This document shows, one piece after another, positions 18,458 through 25,909 of a stretch of DNA of 42,965 bases (the stretch's first letter is position 1; each line of letters begins with the position of its first letter). The stretch covers positions 1 to 42,965 of the forward strand of contig JAZUCU010000006.1 in NCBI GenBank assembly GCA_045639325.1, written 5' to 3'. The notes beneath the pieces are model-generated. The model was given only the letters and a program-made list of their open reading frames with translations, ran no database searches and had not been told where the DNA came from. A program made the position numbers and the translations under genes. The DNA is from RGIG8244 sp045639325 (GTDB taxonomy: Bacteria; Verrucomicrobiota; Lentisphaeria; Victivallales; UBA1829).

Positions 18458-19327
18458 TTAAAATGCTTCTCTGATCGCACCGAAGGATTCGGCATTCCAA
18501 AGATCGTTACAACTGCAGTAAGTATGTCTCCATCTGGATTTTGTCGTCTGAGCACTTCCTGTGAAATAGACGGCGTTCATACCGGAAGAATGGGCTCTGT
18601 CAATACCAATATCGTACTTATCTGCCAGCTGAGTTTTTTCATTCAGGTTACAGTTTGTAACGTTCGTTGCACTTTTCCATCTGCTGAAATATTTCCAGAA
18701 GTCCGCAAAAACAATAACTTTACCTGTATTACGACGAACTTCTGAAAGTTTGATCACAGATTTTCCATATGCATCACCATTCTTACAATATTTGTCCTTC
18801 ATGTAGTTGTGAACGTTCATATCCTGAAAACCAACGTTGACACCATAACTGATTGTCTTCATCGGAATTCCGGTATTTGTACCATTCTTGGCAGTGTCAC
18901 TCGGACAGATAAACATTTTTTTATCGATTTCTGTGGCATCGGCAGATTTTGTAATGTTCTTCTGCTGCATCAGCATCTTTTCATGCCAGTAGGAACCGAT
19001 ACCGATATTACCGCTGTAATAAGAAATCATGTGATCATTATTGTCAACGGTATACAGAAACCATACGGTATAGAGCTGCTTCAACTGATTCATACAGTAA
19101 GATCCTCTTCCTTTTTCTTTGACCGAGCTCAATGCAGGTAGGAGCATTGCGGCAAGAATGGCGATGATGGCAATCACAACTAACAGTTCAATGAGGGTAA
19201 AGCGTTTGCGCCCATGCCCATGGATAGAAATCTTCCGGGCATTGCTGAAACAAAAAACTTCTGTGACTTGGCCCATCCACGAAGAAATGGACGTTTTACG
19301 ATCTTTGGAGCTTGTTTGTTCTCTCAT
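18458..19327 (-). CDS. Type II secretion/IV pilin-like pseudopilin
   Basis: This 289-residue protein carries the N-methylation (prepilin) signature FTLIELLVVIAIIAILAAML starting at residue 43, followed by PALSSVKEKGR. The glutamate at position +5 of this motif is present. The leader is unusually long (42 residues), and the residue before the phenylalanine is arginine rather than the glycine normally required by prepilin peptidase. The remaining globular domain has cysteine pairs (FICPSD, CSCND) and the IDRAHSSGMNAVYFTGS element, similar to the H-x9-DG pseudopilins common in Lentisphaerota and Planctomycetota. The ribosome binding site is AAAGGA. It lies 14 bases upstream of an exported DUF4838 gene. 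It may serve in a pseudopilus-like envelope structure linked to that enzyme. Confidence 0.85.
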   Translation of the reverse strand: MREQTSSKDRKTSISSWMGQVTEVFCFSNARKISIHGHGRKRFTLIELLVVIAIIAILAAMLLPALSSVKEKGRGSYCMNQLKQLYTVWFLYTVDNNDHMISYYSGNIGIGSYWHEKMLMQQKNITKSADATEIDKKMFICPSDTAKNGTNTGIPMKTISYGVNVGFQDMNVHNYMKDKYCKNGDAYGKSVIKLSEVRRNTGKVIVFADFWKYFSRWKSATNVTNCNLNEKTQLADKYDIGIDRAHSSGMNAVYFTGSAQTTKSRWRHTYCSCNDLWNAESFGAIREAF

Positions 19328-19349
19328 ACTTTTTTTCCTTTCGTTATTT

Positions 19350-19380
19350 ATTATAAATTCAACTTTCTAATATCCTTGAA
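19350..19380 (-). promoter_or_regulatory. Possible promoter of the pseudopilin-GH block
   Basis: On the minus strand a perfect TATAAT occupies 19350-19355, about 22 bases before the pseudopilin start. No convincing -35 element is found 16-18 bases upstream; TTCAAG and CAAGGA are the nearest candidates. It could give the hydrolase block its own promoter in addition to read-through from the LacI gene. No copy of the LacI palindrome is present here. Confidence 0.35.
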
Positions 19381-19465
19381 ATTCTGATTTGCAAAAGAGA
19401 ATCCGCTTTGTTATTCAATGGTGCCTGACCCCATCGATAAGCAAGAAAAGGCTCTTTTTTCATGA

Positions 19466-20503
19466 TCAGTCTGCATCCTTTACGTTTTGTCTGATGGAGC
19501 TTTCCCGGACAATCAGTTCCATCGGGATATTCACCCGTACGGGATCCGTATTTCCGTTTATTTTATCCAACATAATCTGAAATGTCGTTTGAGCTAATTT
19601 CTTGCGATCGTAATTGAGAGTTGTCAATTTTACAGGATAACACATACCAAAAGGAAGATTATCACATCCTACAATGCCAAATTCCTGCGGAATGCGAATC
19701 CCCATCAACATCAGCTGATTCATAAATATCAAAGCAAGAAAATCATTCAAAGCAATCACGGAATCAAACTTTTCCGGAAGCAGCTTTTCCTCAAGCAGTG
19801 TGCGGCATTCTTTTTCTAACTCCTCAATGTTGCTCGAAGAGGTCTTCAGAAGAATAATATCCCCCTGCGGACACCCCTGCCGGAAACCAGCCAAACGATC
19901 CCGGTTTCCCTGAGTAAGTGATTTCAGCGTTTTTTCGCCGAAAAGAAGGAATGCCGTTTTCTTATATCCCTGATTGCGAAGATGCTCCGCTGCGGCAATG
20001 ATACCGTCTTTCATATCAATATCAACGGCTGAAGTATTTTGTTCGTCAGTATTGAGTACAAAAACAATTTTCGGATCATTCTGCAATCTTTTATCCAAAT
20101 GATAGCCGAACTGGGAATAGTCATGAGAAAATGAAATAACTCCATCAACACCATTCTGTTTTAAAGCATAGTAAGACTGAAGAAGTTTTTCAGGATTATC
20201 ATGAGTTTGAGCAGAAAGGATCCGGTATCCATGCGCATCGGCAAGCTGTTCAATCTCAGCAAGAATACTGTACATTGCAACCGGTGCTCTGGAGTCAATC
20301 AACACGCCAATGATCTTGCTTGCATCACCACGCAGAATCCGGGCATGAGCATTGGGTACATAACCAAGACTCTCTGCCGCAGCAAAAATCTTTTCCCTTG
20401 TTGCCGCAGATGCATGAGCATATTTCTTTTTGCCGAGCACTGCCGCTACCAGCTGAAAAGATACACCGGCTTTCAGAGCTACATCTCGAATCGTTACAGC
20501 CAT
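19466..20503 (-). CDS. LacI-family transcriptional regulator
   Basis: This 345-residue protein has the LacI helix-turn-helix at residues 4-23 (IRDVALKAGVSFQLVAAVLG). The hinge region (ATREKIFAAAESLGYVPNAHARILRG) ends near 60, and a periplasmic-binding-protein-like ligand domain (SKIIGVLIDSRAP onward) fills the rest. The ATG is preceded by a perfect GGAGGT. The gene sits at the head of the minus-strand hydrolase block, 138 bases upstream of the pseudopilin, and probably represses that block until a sugar ligand appears. A 24-bp palindrome covering its own start point indicates autoregulation. Confidence 0.94.
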   Translation of the reverse strand: MAVTIRDVALKAGVSFQLVAAVLGKKKYAHASAATREKIFAAAESLGYVPNAHARILRGDASKIIGVLIDSRAPVAMYSILAEIEQLADAHGYRILSAQTHDNPEKLLQSYYALKQNGVDGVISFSHDYSQFGYHLDKRLQNDPKIVFVLNTDEQNTSAVDIDMKDGIIAAAEHLRNQGYKKTAFLLFGEKTLKSLTQGNRDRLAGFRQGCPQGDIILLKTSSSNIEELEKECRTLLEEKLLPEKFDSVIALNDFLALIFMNQLMLMGIRIPQEFGIVGCDNLPFGMCYPVKLTTLNYDRKKLAQTTFQIMLDKINGNTDPVRVNIPMELIVRESSIRQNVKDAD

Positions 20504-20523
20504 GCCTGACCTCCGTTATTCAG

Positions 20524-20547
20524 TATTAGTAGAACGTTCTACTAATA
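20524..20547 (-). promoter_or_regulatory. 24-bp perfect palindrome, LacI operator candidate
   Basis: The half-site TATTAGTAGAAC at 20524-20535 is followed immediately by its exact inverse at 20536-20547, giving a 24-bp palindrome with the central CG typical of LacI-family operators. It lies 20 bases upstream of the LacI start codon and directly after the -10 element, so bound repressor would block its own transcription. No second full copy was seen in the window. Confidence 0.8.
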
Positions 20548-20574
20548 ATATACACACTTTTTTTTAATTGTCAA
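20547..20574 (-). promoter_or_regulatory. Sigma-70-type promoter of the LacI gene
   Basis: On the minus strand a perfect TTGACA (-35) occupies 20569-20574. It is followed after 16 bases by TATATT (-10) at 20547-20552. The palindromic operator begins at the last base of the -10 box and spans the expected start site. Confidence 0.8.
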
Positions 20575-20612
20575 TACGCATTTCTAAAAAAAATACTATT
20601 TTATTGAATTTA

Positions 20613-20875
20613 TTGAAGTTGGGATACTGTATATTATATCACTGCTGTCCGGTAGTTCCGGCAAAAGGCTCCGAAACAACCCCCATTTGCCAAACACCTT
20701 TACAAGGATCCTGAAACTGCAAATACGCTGATGGTATTGTGACCGTCAGCGGCAAGAAGAATTTAACTCTGTTCTTACCACCCTGAAAATTGGAAAATAA
20801 AATTTTTGAAGTGTAAGAAATGTGGATTTTCTCATAGTAAGGTAATAGACAGAAACAAAAGGATTAAAAAATATT
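20613..20875 (+). other. Promoter and long leader with hairpins, candidate structured RNA
   Basis: A plus-strand promoter-like pair, TTGAAG at 20613-20618 and TATATC at 20635-20640 (16-base spacer), precedes about 230 non-coding bases. Visible foldings are CCGG-TAGTT-CCGG near 20650-20662, a strong hairpin GCTGATGGT/ACCGTCAGC near 20730-20753 with one G-U pair, and AAGAA/TTCTT near 20757-20776. An AT-rich dyad (AAAATT/AAATTTTT) follows near 20787-20807. The leader matches none of the riboswitch, 6S or SRP consensus sequences I know. It may be an untranslated regulatory leader for the sigma/anti-sigma unit, or an independent small RNA. Confidence 0.35.
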
Positions 20876-21022
20876 ATGGCATTTACTACAAGAAAATCTT
20901 TATTAGCCAAGGTTCGTGGCGGAGATGAAATCTCGTGGCAAGAATTTTATTATGCCTATAAGTCGCTGATTTTCTACTTTAAGAGAGATCATCAAAGATT
21001 TGGAGGAAAAATAATATCATGA
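20876..21022 (+). pseudogene. Truncated ECF sigma factor remnant (48 codons)
   Basis: The first 34 residues (MAFTTRKSLLAKVRGGDEIS, then WQEFYYAYKSLIFY) match the N-terminus of ECF-type sigma-70 factors found in Lentisphaerota, including the W-x-E-F-Y motif at the start of region 2. The frame then stops after 48 codons, ending in FKRDHQRFGGKIIS. Regions 2.2-2.4 and region 4 are missing, so it cannot act as a sigma factor. The simplest explanation is an in-frame internal deletion that joins the ends of a full gene. A frame-preserving decay product is the alternative. The stop TGA overlaps the ATG of the next gene by four bases, so translation of this short frame may still drive the next gene. 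Confidence 0.7.
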
Positions 21023-21234
21023 AACATTATACTCGAGAAGAATTGGAGTTGTACCGCAATGGTCAAATGTCTGTGTTGGGCAGGATAACATGCACAAGTC
21101 ACTTACGGGAATGCCAGAAGTGCATGAAAATTATGGATGAATTAAAGGAAGATGATAAACTGATTGCAAAAATGAGAAATAGTGTTCAGTTGTATCAGGA
21201 ATTATTACAAGAAAAGCAGTTAAAAACAAACTGA
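21019..21234 (+). CDS. Small zf-HC2 anti-sigma-like protein
   Basis: This 71-residue protein contains the anti-sigma zinc-finger pattern His-x3-Cys-x2-Cys at H28, C32 and C35 (HLRECQKC). The helical N-terminus (YTREELELYRNGQM) is typical of zf-HC2/ZAS domains. A strong GGAGG lies nine to thirteen bases upstream of the ATG. No membrane segment follows, so it would be cytoplasmic, unlike classic membrane-bound anti-sigma factors. The adjacent sigma gene is truncated. It may therefore act on another sigma factor encoded elsewhere or be a relic. The next gene starts 24 bases downstream. Confidence 0.8.
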   Translation: MKHYTREELELYRNGQMSVLGRITCTSHLRECQKCMKIMDELKEDDKLIAKMRNSVQLYQELLQEKQLKTN

Positions 21235-21258
21235 CTCTATAGCATAGGAGAAAGACAA

Positions 21259-23289
21259 ATGTCGCAAAGTAAATTAAAATCATTATTGGCCGCAGGTATA
21301 ATCCTGCCATTGGGAATTGTTACGCAAAGTACAGCGAACGCCGCTGATGCAAACACTCAAGAGTTACCCAAACTTGATCTTTCCCCGGTGACAACTCAAA
21401 CGCCAGGAACAAACAGCAACAATAACATGCCATCCTTAAAAGCAGATTATATGGAATACTCTGTTCCCTGTTTAACGGTATGGGGAGATGGATCACATGG
21501 TAAAATTTCATATTTGCCATTGAAATATACACGAACAAAAGAAAATAAACCACTGCGCATTATGATTGCCGATGATACTCCCAATGGAAGTGGTAAAGCA
21601 ATTCACAGTAGTGTGTGGCTGGCTGCAGTTACTGCAGCGATGTTACGCAACGACACCATGCACGGCACAACTATTTCTGTTGAATTCTCCGGAAATGTTG
21701 ATGGTCCGAGTGCCGGTGGCGTTACCTGTCTTGCTATCCTGTCGGCAATGGATGGACTTCCGCTTCCGAATGATTTCGCTATGACGGGGACGATCCTGCC
21801 TGATGGGACAATCGGTGTTGTAGGCGGAGTTCCTGAAAAAATGCGTGCGGCGGCCAAGGCTGGTAAAAAACGAATTTTCATTCCTGCATTCTTGCGTTTT
21901 GAAAAAAATGCAAAAGGTGGAAATGTCGATCTTCAACGTCTTGCCGATGAACTGAAGGTAAAGTTGTATCGGGTGGAAAATATTGGAGAAGCCTACGCCG
22001 TTTTACATGGCAAGAAATATTCCGGCAATGAATATGTTAATGTACGAGATATGACCCGTTTGCCTCAAGCAACGGAAGATGTATTAACGGCGACATACAA
22101 AAAGTATTTTGAAAAAGTAAAGGCAGAAATCAAAGCACAGCCAAAATTGGTAGAAGGTAGCATTTTATCGGATTATGTCCTTTCTCCCAGACAGGCTGAA
22201 ATGCTGTATCTGGAAGGCAAGTTGCTTCCTGCCACATTGCAAATTTTCCGAACTTGGCAAACATGGCAGGCATGGAAAAAAACGGATAAGTTCTTTGATG
22301 ATTTTTATAAAGATCGTAATCCCGATTGGAGCAAAATACAATATCTCCGGGAGTATCATTATCGTAAATTATTGTTCAGTCTGCGTGATGTTCATAAAAA
22401 ACATATAAAAACAAGTACAGAAGAAGCAGAGAAAAATGAAAAAGCCTATATGAAAAAACATTATGGCGATAAAAAATATGAGGGGTACTTCCCTTTCAGA
22501 TCCGGGCAAAGTGAGTTCACAGCACAGTTGGAACCTATAGAAACAAGTGCAACATTCTGGGGACTCCTGCAAATGTTGGCTGCTAGACGAGCCGATGAAA
22601 AAACCGTTAATGTTGCAGCGATGAAAGATCTCGAAATGTATTGGTCTTTGGAATCCGATATGTTGCGGATTCTTCACCTTGCATTGTTGCCGAGAGATGA
22701 GTATTGCGATTTCCTTGCTGAACTTGCAGCAACTCTGCCGAATAAGAAAGCAAACAAACGAGCTGCCGAGGTAGAACGTCTGTTTTATTCTGCGTCATAC
22801 GCTGCCGATTCTGTTGCCGAAGACAATTTTACTTCTGCGATGAGTGCTCAAGCGGGCAGAAAAAATGCAGAGGATGAAGTGAAACAGAATCCGTATTTTC
22901 TGCCATTCCTTGAAATGCAAAAAGAGGCTCGGGAGCTTCATCTGCAATTGCAGCCTGATGCCGAAAAGAAAGCAACTTGTCCGGAATATCATCTACAGGC
23001 ATCTTTGAAGGCGCAAGTCACGACCTTTACGATGGCTTCTGCTTTATTGGTTATGTATGGACCGGACAGCACCAATGATTTTGTTCCTCATATGCTACGC
23101 AATGCCAGAAGTGCGGCAATCCGAAACATCAATGAGTGCATAAATGCGAATATCCCGTGTATTGCTGCCATTTACGATTTTGAAATGGCAGAGTCTGCTA
23201 CTGGAAGAGATAAAGATACGGTTGCTGTCTTGATGGCTTATTGGAGAGCCTCATTGTACGCAAAAGCCTTGCTGATGAGTTTTAAATGA
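21259..23289 (+). CDS. Exported protein with Lon-type (S16) protease domain
   Basis: This 676-residue protein has an apparent signal peptide (residues 1-28, LLAAGIILPLGIVTQSTANAA). Residues about 95-230 form an S16 Lon proteolytic domain. The catalytic serine is S151 in VDGPSAGG, and the catalytic lysine is probably K194 in GGVPEKMRAAAKAGKKRIFIP. TGTILPDGTIGVVGG is the conserved strand between them. No AAA+ ATPase or Lon N-domain is present. The C-terminal 440 residues are mostly helical and unrecognised. Export of an ATP-independent Lon-type domain resembles YlbL/PDZ-Lon proteins, but no PDZ domain is visible. The ribosome binding site is AGGAG. It probably acts in the periplasm with the Sel1 lipoprotein encoded next. 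Confidence 0.85.
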   Translation: MSQSKLKSLLAAGIILPLGIVTQSTANAADANTQELPKLDLSPVTTQTPGTNSNNNMPSLKADYMEYSVPCLTVWGDGSHGKISYLPLKYTRTKENKPLRIMIADDTPNGSGKAIHSSVWLAAVTAAMLRNDTMHGTTISVEFSGNVDGPSAGGVTCLAILSAMDGLPLPNDFAMTGTILPDGTIGVVGGVPEKMRAAAKAGKKRIFIPAFLRFEKNAKGGNVDLQRLADELKVKLYRVENIGEAYAVLHGKKYSGNEYVNVRDMTRLPQATEDVLTATYKKYFEKVKAEIKAQPKLVEGSILSDYVLSPRQAEMLYLEGKLLPATLQIFRTWQTWQAWKKTDKFFDDFYKDRNPDWSKIQYLREYHYRKLLFSLRDVHKKHIKTSTEEAEKNEKAYMKKHYGDKKYEGYFPFRSGQSEFTAQLEPIETSATFWGLLQMLAARRADEKTVNVAAMKDLEMYWSLESDMLRILHLALLPRDEYCDFLAELAATLPNKKANKRAAEVERLFYSASYAADSVAEDNFTSAMSAQAGRKNAEDEVKQNPYFLPFLEMQKEARELHLQLQPDAEKKATCPEYHLQASLKAQVTTFTMASALLVMYGPDSTNDFVPHMLRNARSAAIRNINECINANIPCIAAIYDFEMAESATGRDKDTVAVLMAYWRASLYAKALLMSFK

Positions 23290-23306
23290 GAAAAGGAGAA
23301 AACAAG

Positions 23307-25523
23307 ATGAAACACTACAATTTTGCATTTGGCGTCGCTTTTTCAGGAATCGTTCTGACCGGCTGTGTATTTAACGAGCCAAAAGTGGAAGATATTCAGC
23401 CCAGAACGGTTGCTGCAGCAAAAACAGAAGCAGAGATTAAACTGGATAAAGATTTGGCATTAGCCAAGTTTATGTTTGAAAATAAAAACGATGTAAAAGC
23501 GTTTGAAGTATTTTTGAAATATGCAGAACAAGGAAATACGGAAGCGGAAGCGTGGCTCGGACGTTGCTATATGAATGGCATCGGTACTTCTGTCAATTAT
23601 GAAAAAGCCTTTGAATACTTCTCAAAAGCAGCAACGAAAAATCATCCTTACGGAATAAATGGATTTGGTGTGTGCAAGCAATACGGTTATGGAACAGGTA
23701 TTGATTTGCGTGCAGCGATTGATCACTACAAAAAGGCTTCCGACATGGGATTTCCGCTTTCCACGCTGAACCTTGCAAGATCCTATTCTGATCAACGCGG
23801 TGGCTTCTATGACGAAAAACTCGCTGAAGAGTATTTTAAGAAAGCGGTTACCTTGGGGGCAAAAGGGGCAAAAGATCTTTATGCAAGTTTTCTCATTGAG
23901 CGCAAGCGTTATTCAGAAGCATTCCCATTGCTCCAAGATGCAAAAGATTTTTATTCAATGATGTCCCTTGCTCAATGCTATGAAAACGGCTGGGGGGTGA
24001 ATATTGATATTAAAAAATCGCTCTCAATTATGGAAAGTGCGTATCGCTTGCCCGATAGAGGTCAGTGGAGTGCGAACAGCTTTTATACCGCGGGGTTGGA
24101 GGAGATGGTCATAAACGGTCAAACCGACTTTGCAAGACATTGCTTTAAGGTCGGAGCTGAACAAGGAGATAGGGAGTGTTTGTATATTTATGCGCTAACA
24201 CTGAAAGACAACGGGCTTCCCGATGATGCAATAAAATTCATGATGAAAGCAGCAGATAAAGGCTATGACTATGCCCAACTTGAAGTTGGTAAAATGTTAA
24301 AAGATAAAAAGAATTTTACTTTGGCGATAAAGTATCTTACAATGGCAACCTTGTCAGAGCGCACAAAATACGCAGCTGTTGAAAATTTGTCTGGACTCTA
24401 CGATGACTTAAATGACCAGAAACAAAAAAATCACTGGAACATATATGGTCAAAGCCTCGGCATTGCTTCGTGTCGAAACAATCTTGCAACCGAAAAACTT
24501 CTGACTGGAATCGATAAAAATATTGCAGTTGCAGCCGCATGGTCTGCACTTTCGATGCTTGCAGATAACAAATTCGCAATTGATCGCTTCCATGAAATCA
24601 TGAAGCAAGATTATGATCGTCTGCGTATTTTGGCTGATAAAGGAAATGGTAATGCGCTTTTTGCTTTGGGAGTCTTGGGATGCTTAAACGAAAAGGGACA
24701 TCCCAATATCACCATTGGACTTGAATTACTTGAAAGAGCAGCAAAGCAAAAAAATGCTTATGCATGCAATGTTCTTGGCAATATCTATCGCATTGGGTCA
24801 TTATTTCCCAAAGATCTGAAAAAAGCTCTTGCATGGTATCAACAAGGAGCTGATTTGAATAATGCTCGCTGTGCCTTATGGGTCACAACTCTTCTTATTA
24901 ACGAAAAAGAATTTGAGAAAACCACTTTGGACGAATTCAAGAAAGCCTTTGAAAAATGCATTTCCTTGAACGAATACTCTATGCTTTATGAATATGCTCA
25001 AGTGATGGAATTTGTTGCAAAGGATCTGAAAAAAGCAGAAGAGCTTTACCGTTGGGCGGCCAAGCAAGGTGATACTCGCGCAATGATTCACTTGCATGAT
25101 TTCCTTTTCAAAAGTAATCCAGATGCAGCATGGGACTATTTATGGAAAGCCGTGAAACTTGAAAATCCCTATGCCGAATTAAAAATGGCTGACATCCAGC
25201 GTTATGTTTGGAATCAACCCCGCATCGCATATGCATTGTATTTGAAGGCAAATATCCATGACAACGAACCTTGTGAATCGTATTCACGCCTCGCGGAATG
25301 TTATCTCACTGGTTACGGCTGTGAACCCAATGCAAAGATGTTTTGGAAAACTGCTGAAGATGCCTACAAAAACGGTTCTGCAACAATTTGTTTGACTCTC
25401 GGCAATGTTTACCGGGACGGGAAAATCTGTCCGCGTAATCTCAAGAAAGCAAGAGAGTATTATGCAGAAGGCGTGAAACGCGGCAACGATGCCTGTCAAA
25501 AGGCGCTTGATGCACTTAAATAA
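23307..25523 (+). CDS. Sel1-repeat lipoprotein
   Basis: This is a 738-residue protein from the ATG at 23307, which has an AAAGGAG site. An in-frame ATG at 23286 overlaps the preceding stop but lies upstream of that site. The lipobox LTGC places the lipidated cysteine at residue 20. The rest is a solenoid of Sel1-like repeats (for example AEAWLGRCYMNGIGTSVNYE and NVLGNIYRIGSLFPKDLKKA) spread through most of the protein, the last ending near the C-terminus (NVYRDGKICPRNLKKAREYY). Such solenoids mediate protein-protein contacts. Anchored in the membrane beside an exported Lon-type protease, it could present substrates or sense envelope state. It is the last gene before a strong terminator. Confidence 0.88.
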   Translation: MKHYNFAFGVAFSGIVLTGCVFNEPKVEDIQPRTVAAAKTEAEIKLDKDLALAKFMFENKNDVKAFEVFLKYAEQGNTEAEAWLGRCYMNGIGTSVNYEKAFEYFSKAATKNHPYGINGFGVCKQYGYGTGIDLRAAIDHYKKASDMGFPLSTLNLARSYSDQRGGFYDEKLAEEYFKKAVTLGAKGAKDLYASFLIERKRYSEAFPLLQDAKDFYSMMSLAQCYENGWGVNIDIKKSLSIMESAYRLPDRGQWSANSFYTAGLEEMVINGQTDFARHCFKVGAEQGDRECLYIYALTLKDNGLPDDAIKFMMKAADKGYDYAQLEVGKMLKDKKNFTLAIKYLTMATLSERTKYAAVENLSGLYDDLNDQKQKNHWNIYGQSLGIASCRNNLATEKLLTGIDKNIAVAAAWSALSMLADNKFAIDRFHEIMKQDYDRLRILADKGNGNALFALGVLGCLNEKGHPNITIGLELLERAAKQKNAYACNVLGNIYRIGSLFPKDLKKALAWYQQGADLNNARCALWVTTLLINEKEFEKTTLDEFKKAFEKCISLNEYSMLYEYAQVMEFVAKDLKKAEELYRWAAKQGDTRAMIHLHDFLFKSNPDAAWDYLWKAVKLENPYAELKMADIQRYVWNQPRIAYALYLKANIHDNEPCESYSRLAECYLTGYGCEPNAKMFWKTAEDAYKNGSATICLTLGNVYRDGKICPRNLKKAREYYAEGVKRGNDACQKALDALK

Positions 25524-25540
25524 AAATTTTCCAATCCTCA

Positions 25541-25578
25541 AAACTGCCGTTTGGATTATATTCAAGCGGCAGTTTTTT
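25541..25578 (+). terminator. Rho-independent terminator after the Sel1 gene
   Basis: AAACTGCCG at 25541-25549 pairs exactly with CGGCAGTTT at 25567-25575. The stem extends inward through TTTG/CAAG-type pairs with one wobble, and the run of T residues continues to about 25579. It lies 17 bases after the lipoprotein stop codon. Confidence 0.88.
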
Positions 25579-25602
25579 TATATTACAATGTAAAAAAAGG
25601 TA

Positions 25603-25628
25603 GTGTCCGGTATTTTGCGCACATTTAT
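25603..25628 (+). repeat. 26-bp dispersed direct repeat, copy 2
   Basis: This copy is identical over 26 bases to 1317-1342 and in the same orientation. Just inside the shared part this copy continues with CGGACG, an inverse of the outer CGTCCG-like edge, hinting at a short terminal dyad (GTCCG ... CGGAC at 25605-25609 and 25628-25632). This is compatible with the end of a mobile element. Confidence 0.68.
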
Positions 25629-25845
25629 CGGACGTTAGCTCTTTTTGCAGGGCTTGTGGAATATAGATGCACCGCAACTTACTTCTATTGGAATAAAGGT
25701 CCTGATACCCAATTTTATTGATGTACTACCAGCATACGACTATCGGCAAACAAATAAACTATACGGATGAGAAATCACCTGTGATGGGATTTTAAAGACA
25801 GTCGGGGGGTGATACAGAGAGACACTTATTCGCTTACACAACATG

Positions 25846-25882
25846 ATCCGCCCGTATTTTTTACTCTTAAATACGGGCGGAT
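25846..25882 (-). terminator. 14-bp perfect hairpin, probable 3' end of the minus-strand unit
   Basis: ATCCGCCCGTATTT at 25846-25859 pairs perfectly with AAATACGGGCGGAT at 25869-25882, leaving a nine-base loop. It lies 28 bases past the stop of the minus-strand gene. No T-tract follows on either strand, so it may be a transcript-stabilising 3' hairpin rather than a full intrinsic terminator. Confidence 0.5.
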
Positions 25883-25909
25883 GAATGATGGTAAATATCT
25901 GTAACAATA

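Larger units (their letters stand above)
25580..25909. other. Non-coding gap with dispersed repeat and hairpin
   Basis: About 330 bases lie between two convergent genes with no supportable gene. They contain the second copy of the 26-bp dispersed repeat and a long perfect hairpin near the end of the minus-strand gene. The sequence between them shows no protein-like frame and no recognised RNA. Confidence 0.5.

Noticed and set aside
18444..18500. Upstream start for the DUF4838 gene at 16044-18443
   Set aside because: It would overlap the pseudopilin gene and put 19 residues before a good signal peptide. The ATG at 18443 has an AAGGG site.
19421..19433. GTGCCTGACCCC motif in the gap between the LacI and pseudopilin genes
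   Set aside because: Similar motifs occur near some IS200-like elements, but only one short copy is present and no flanking structure supports a mobile element.
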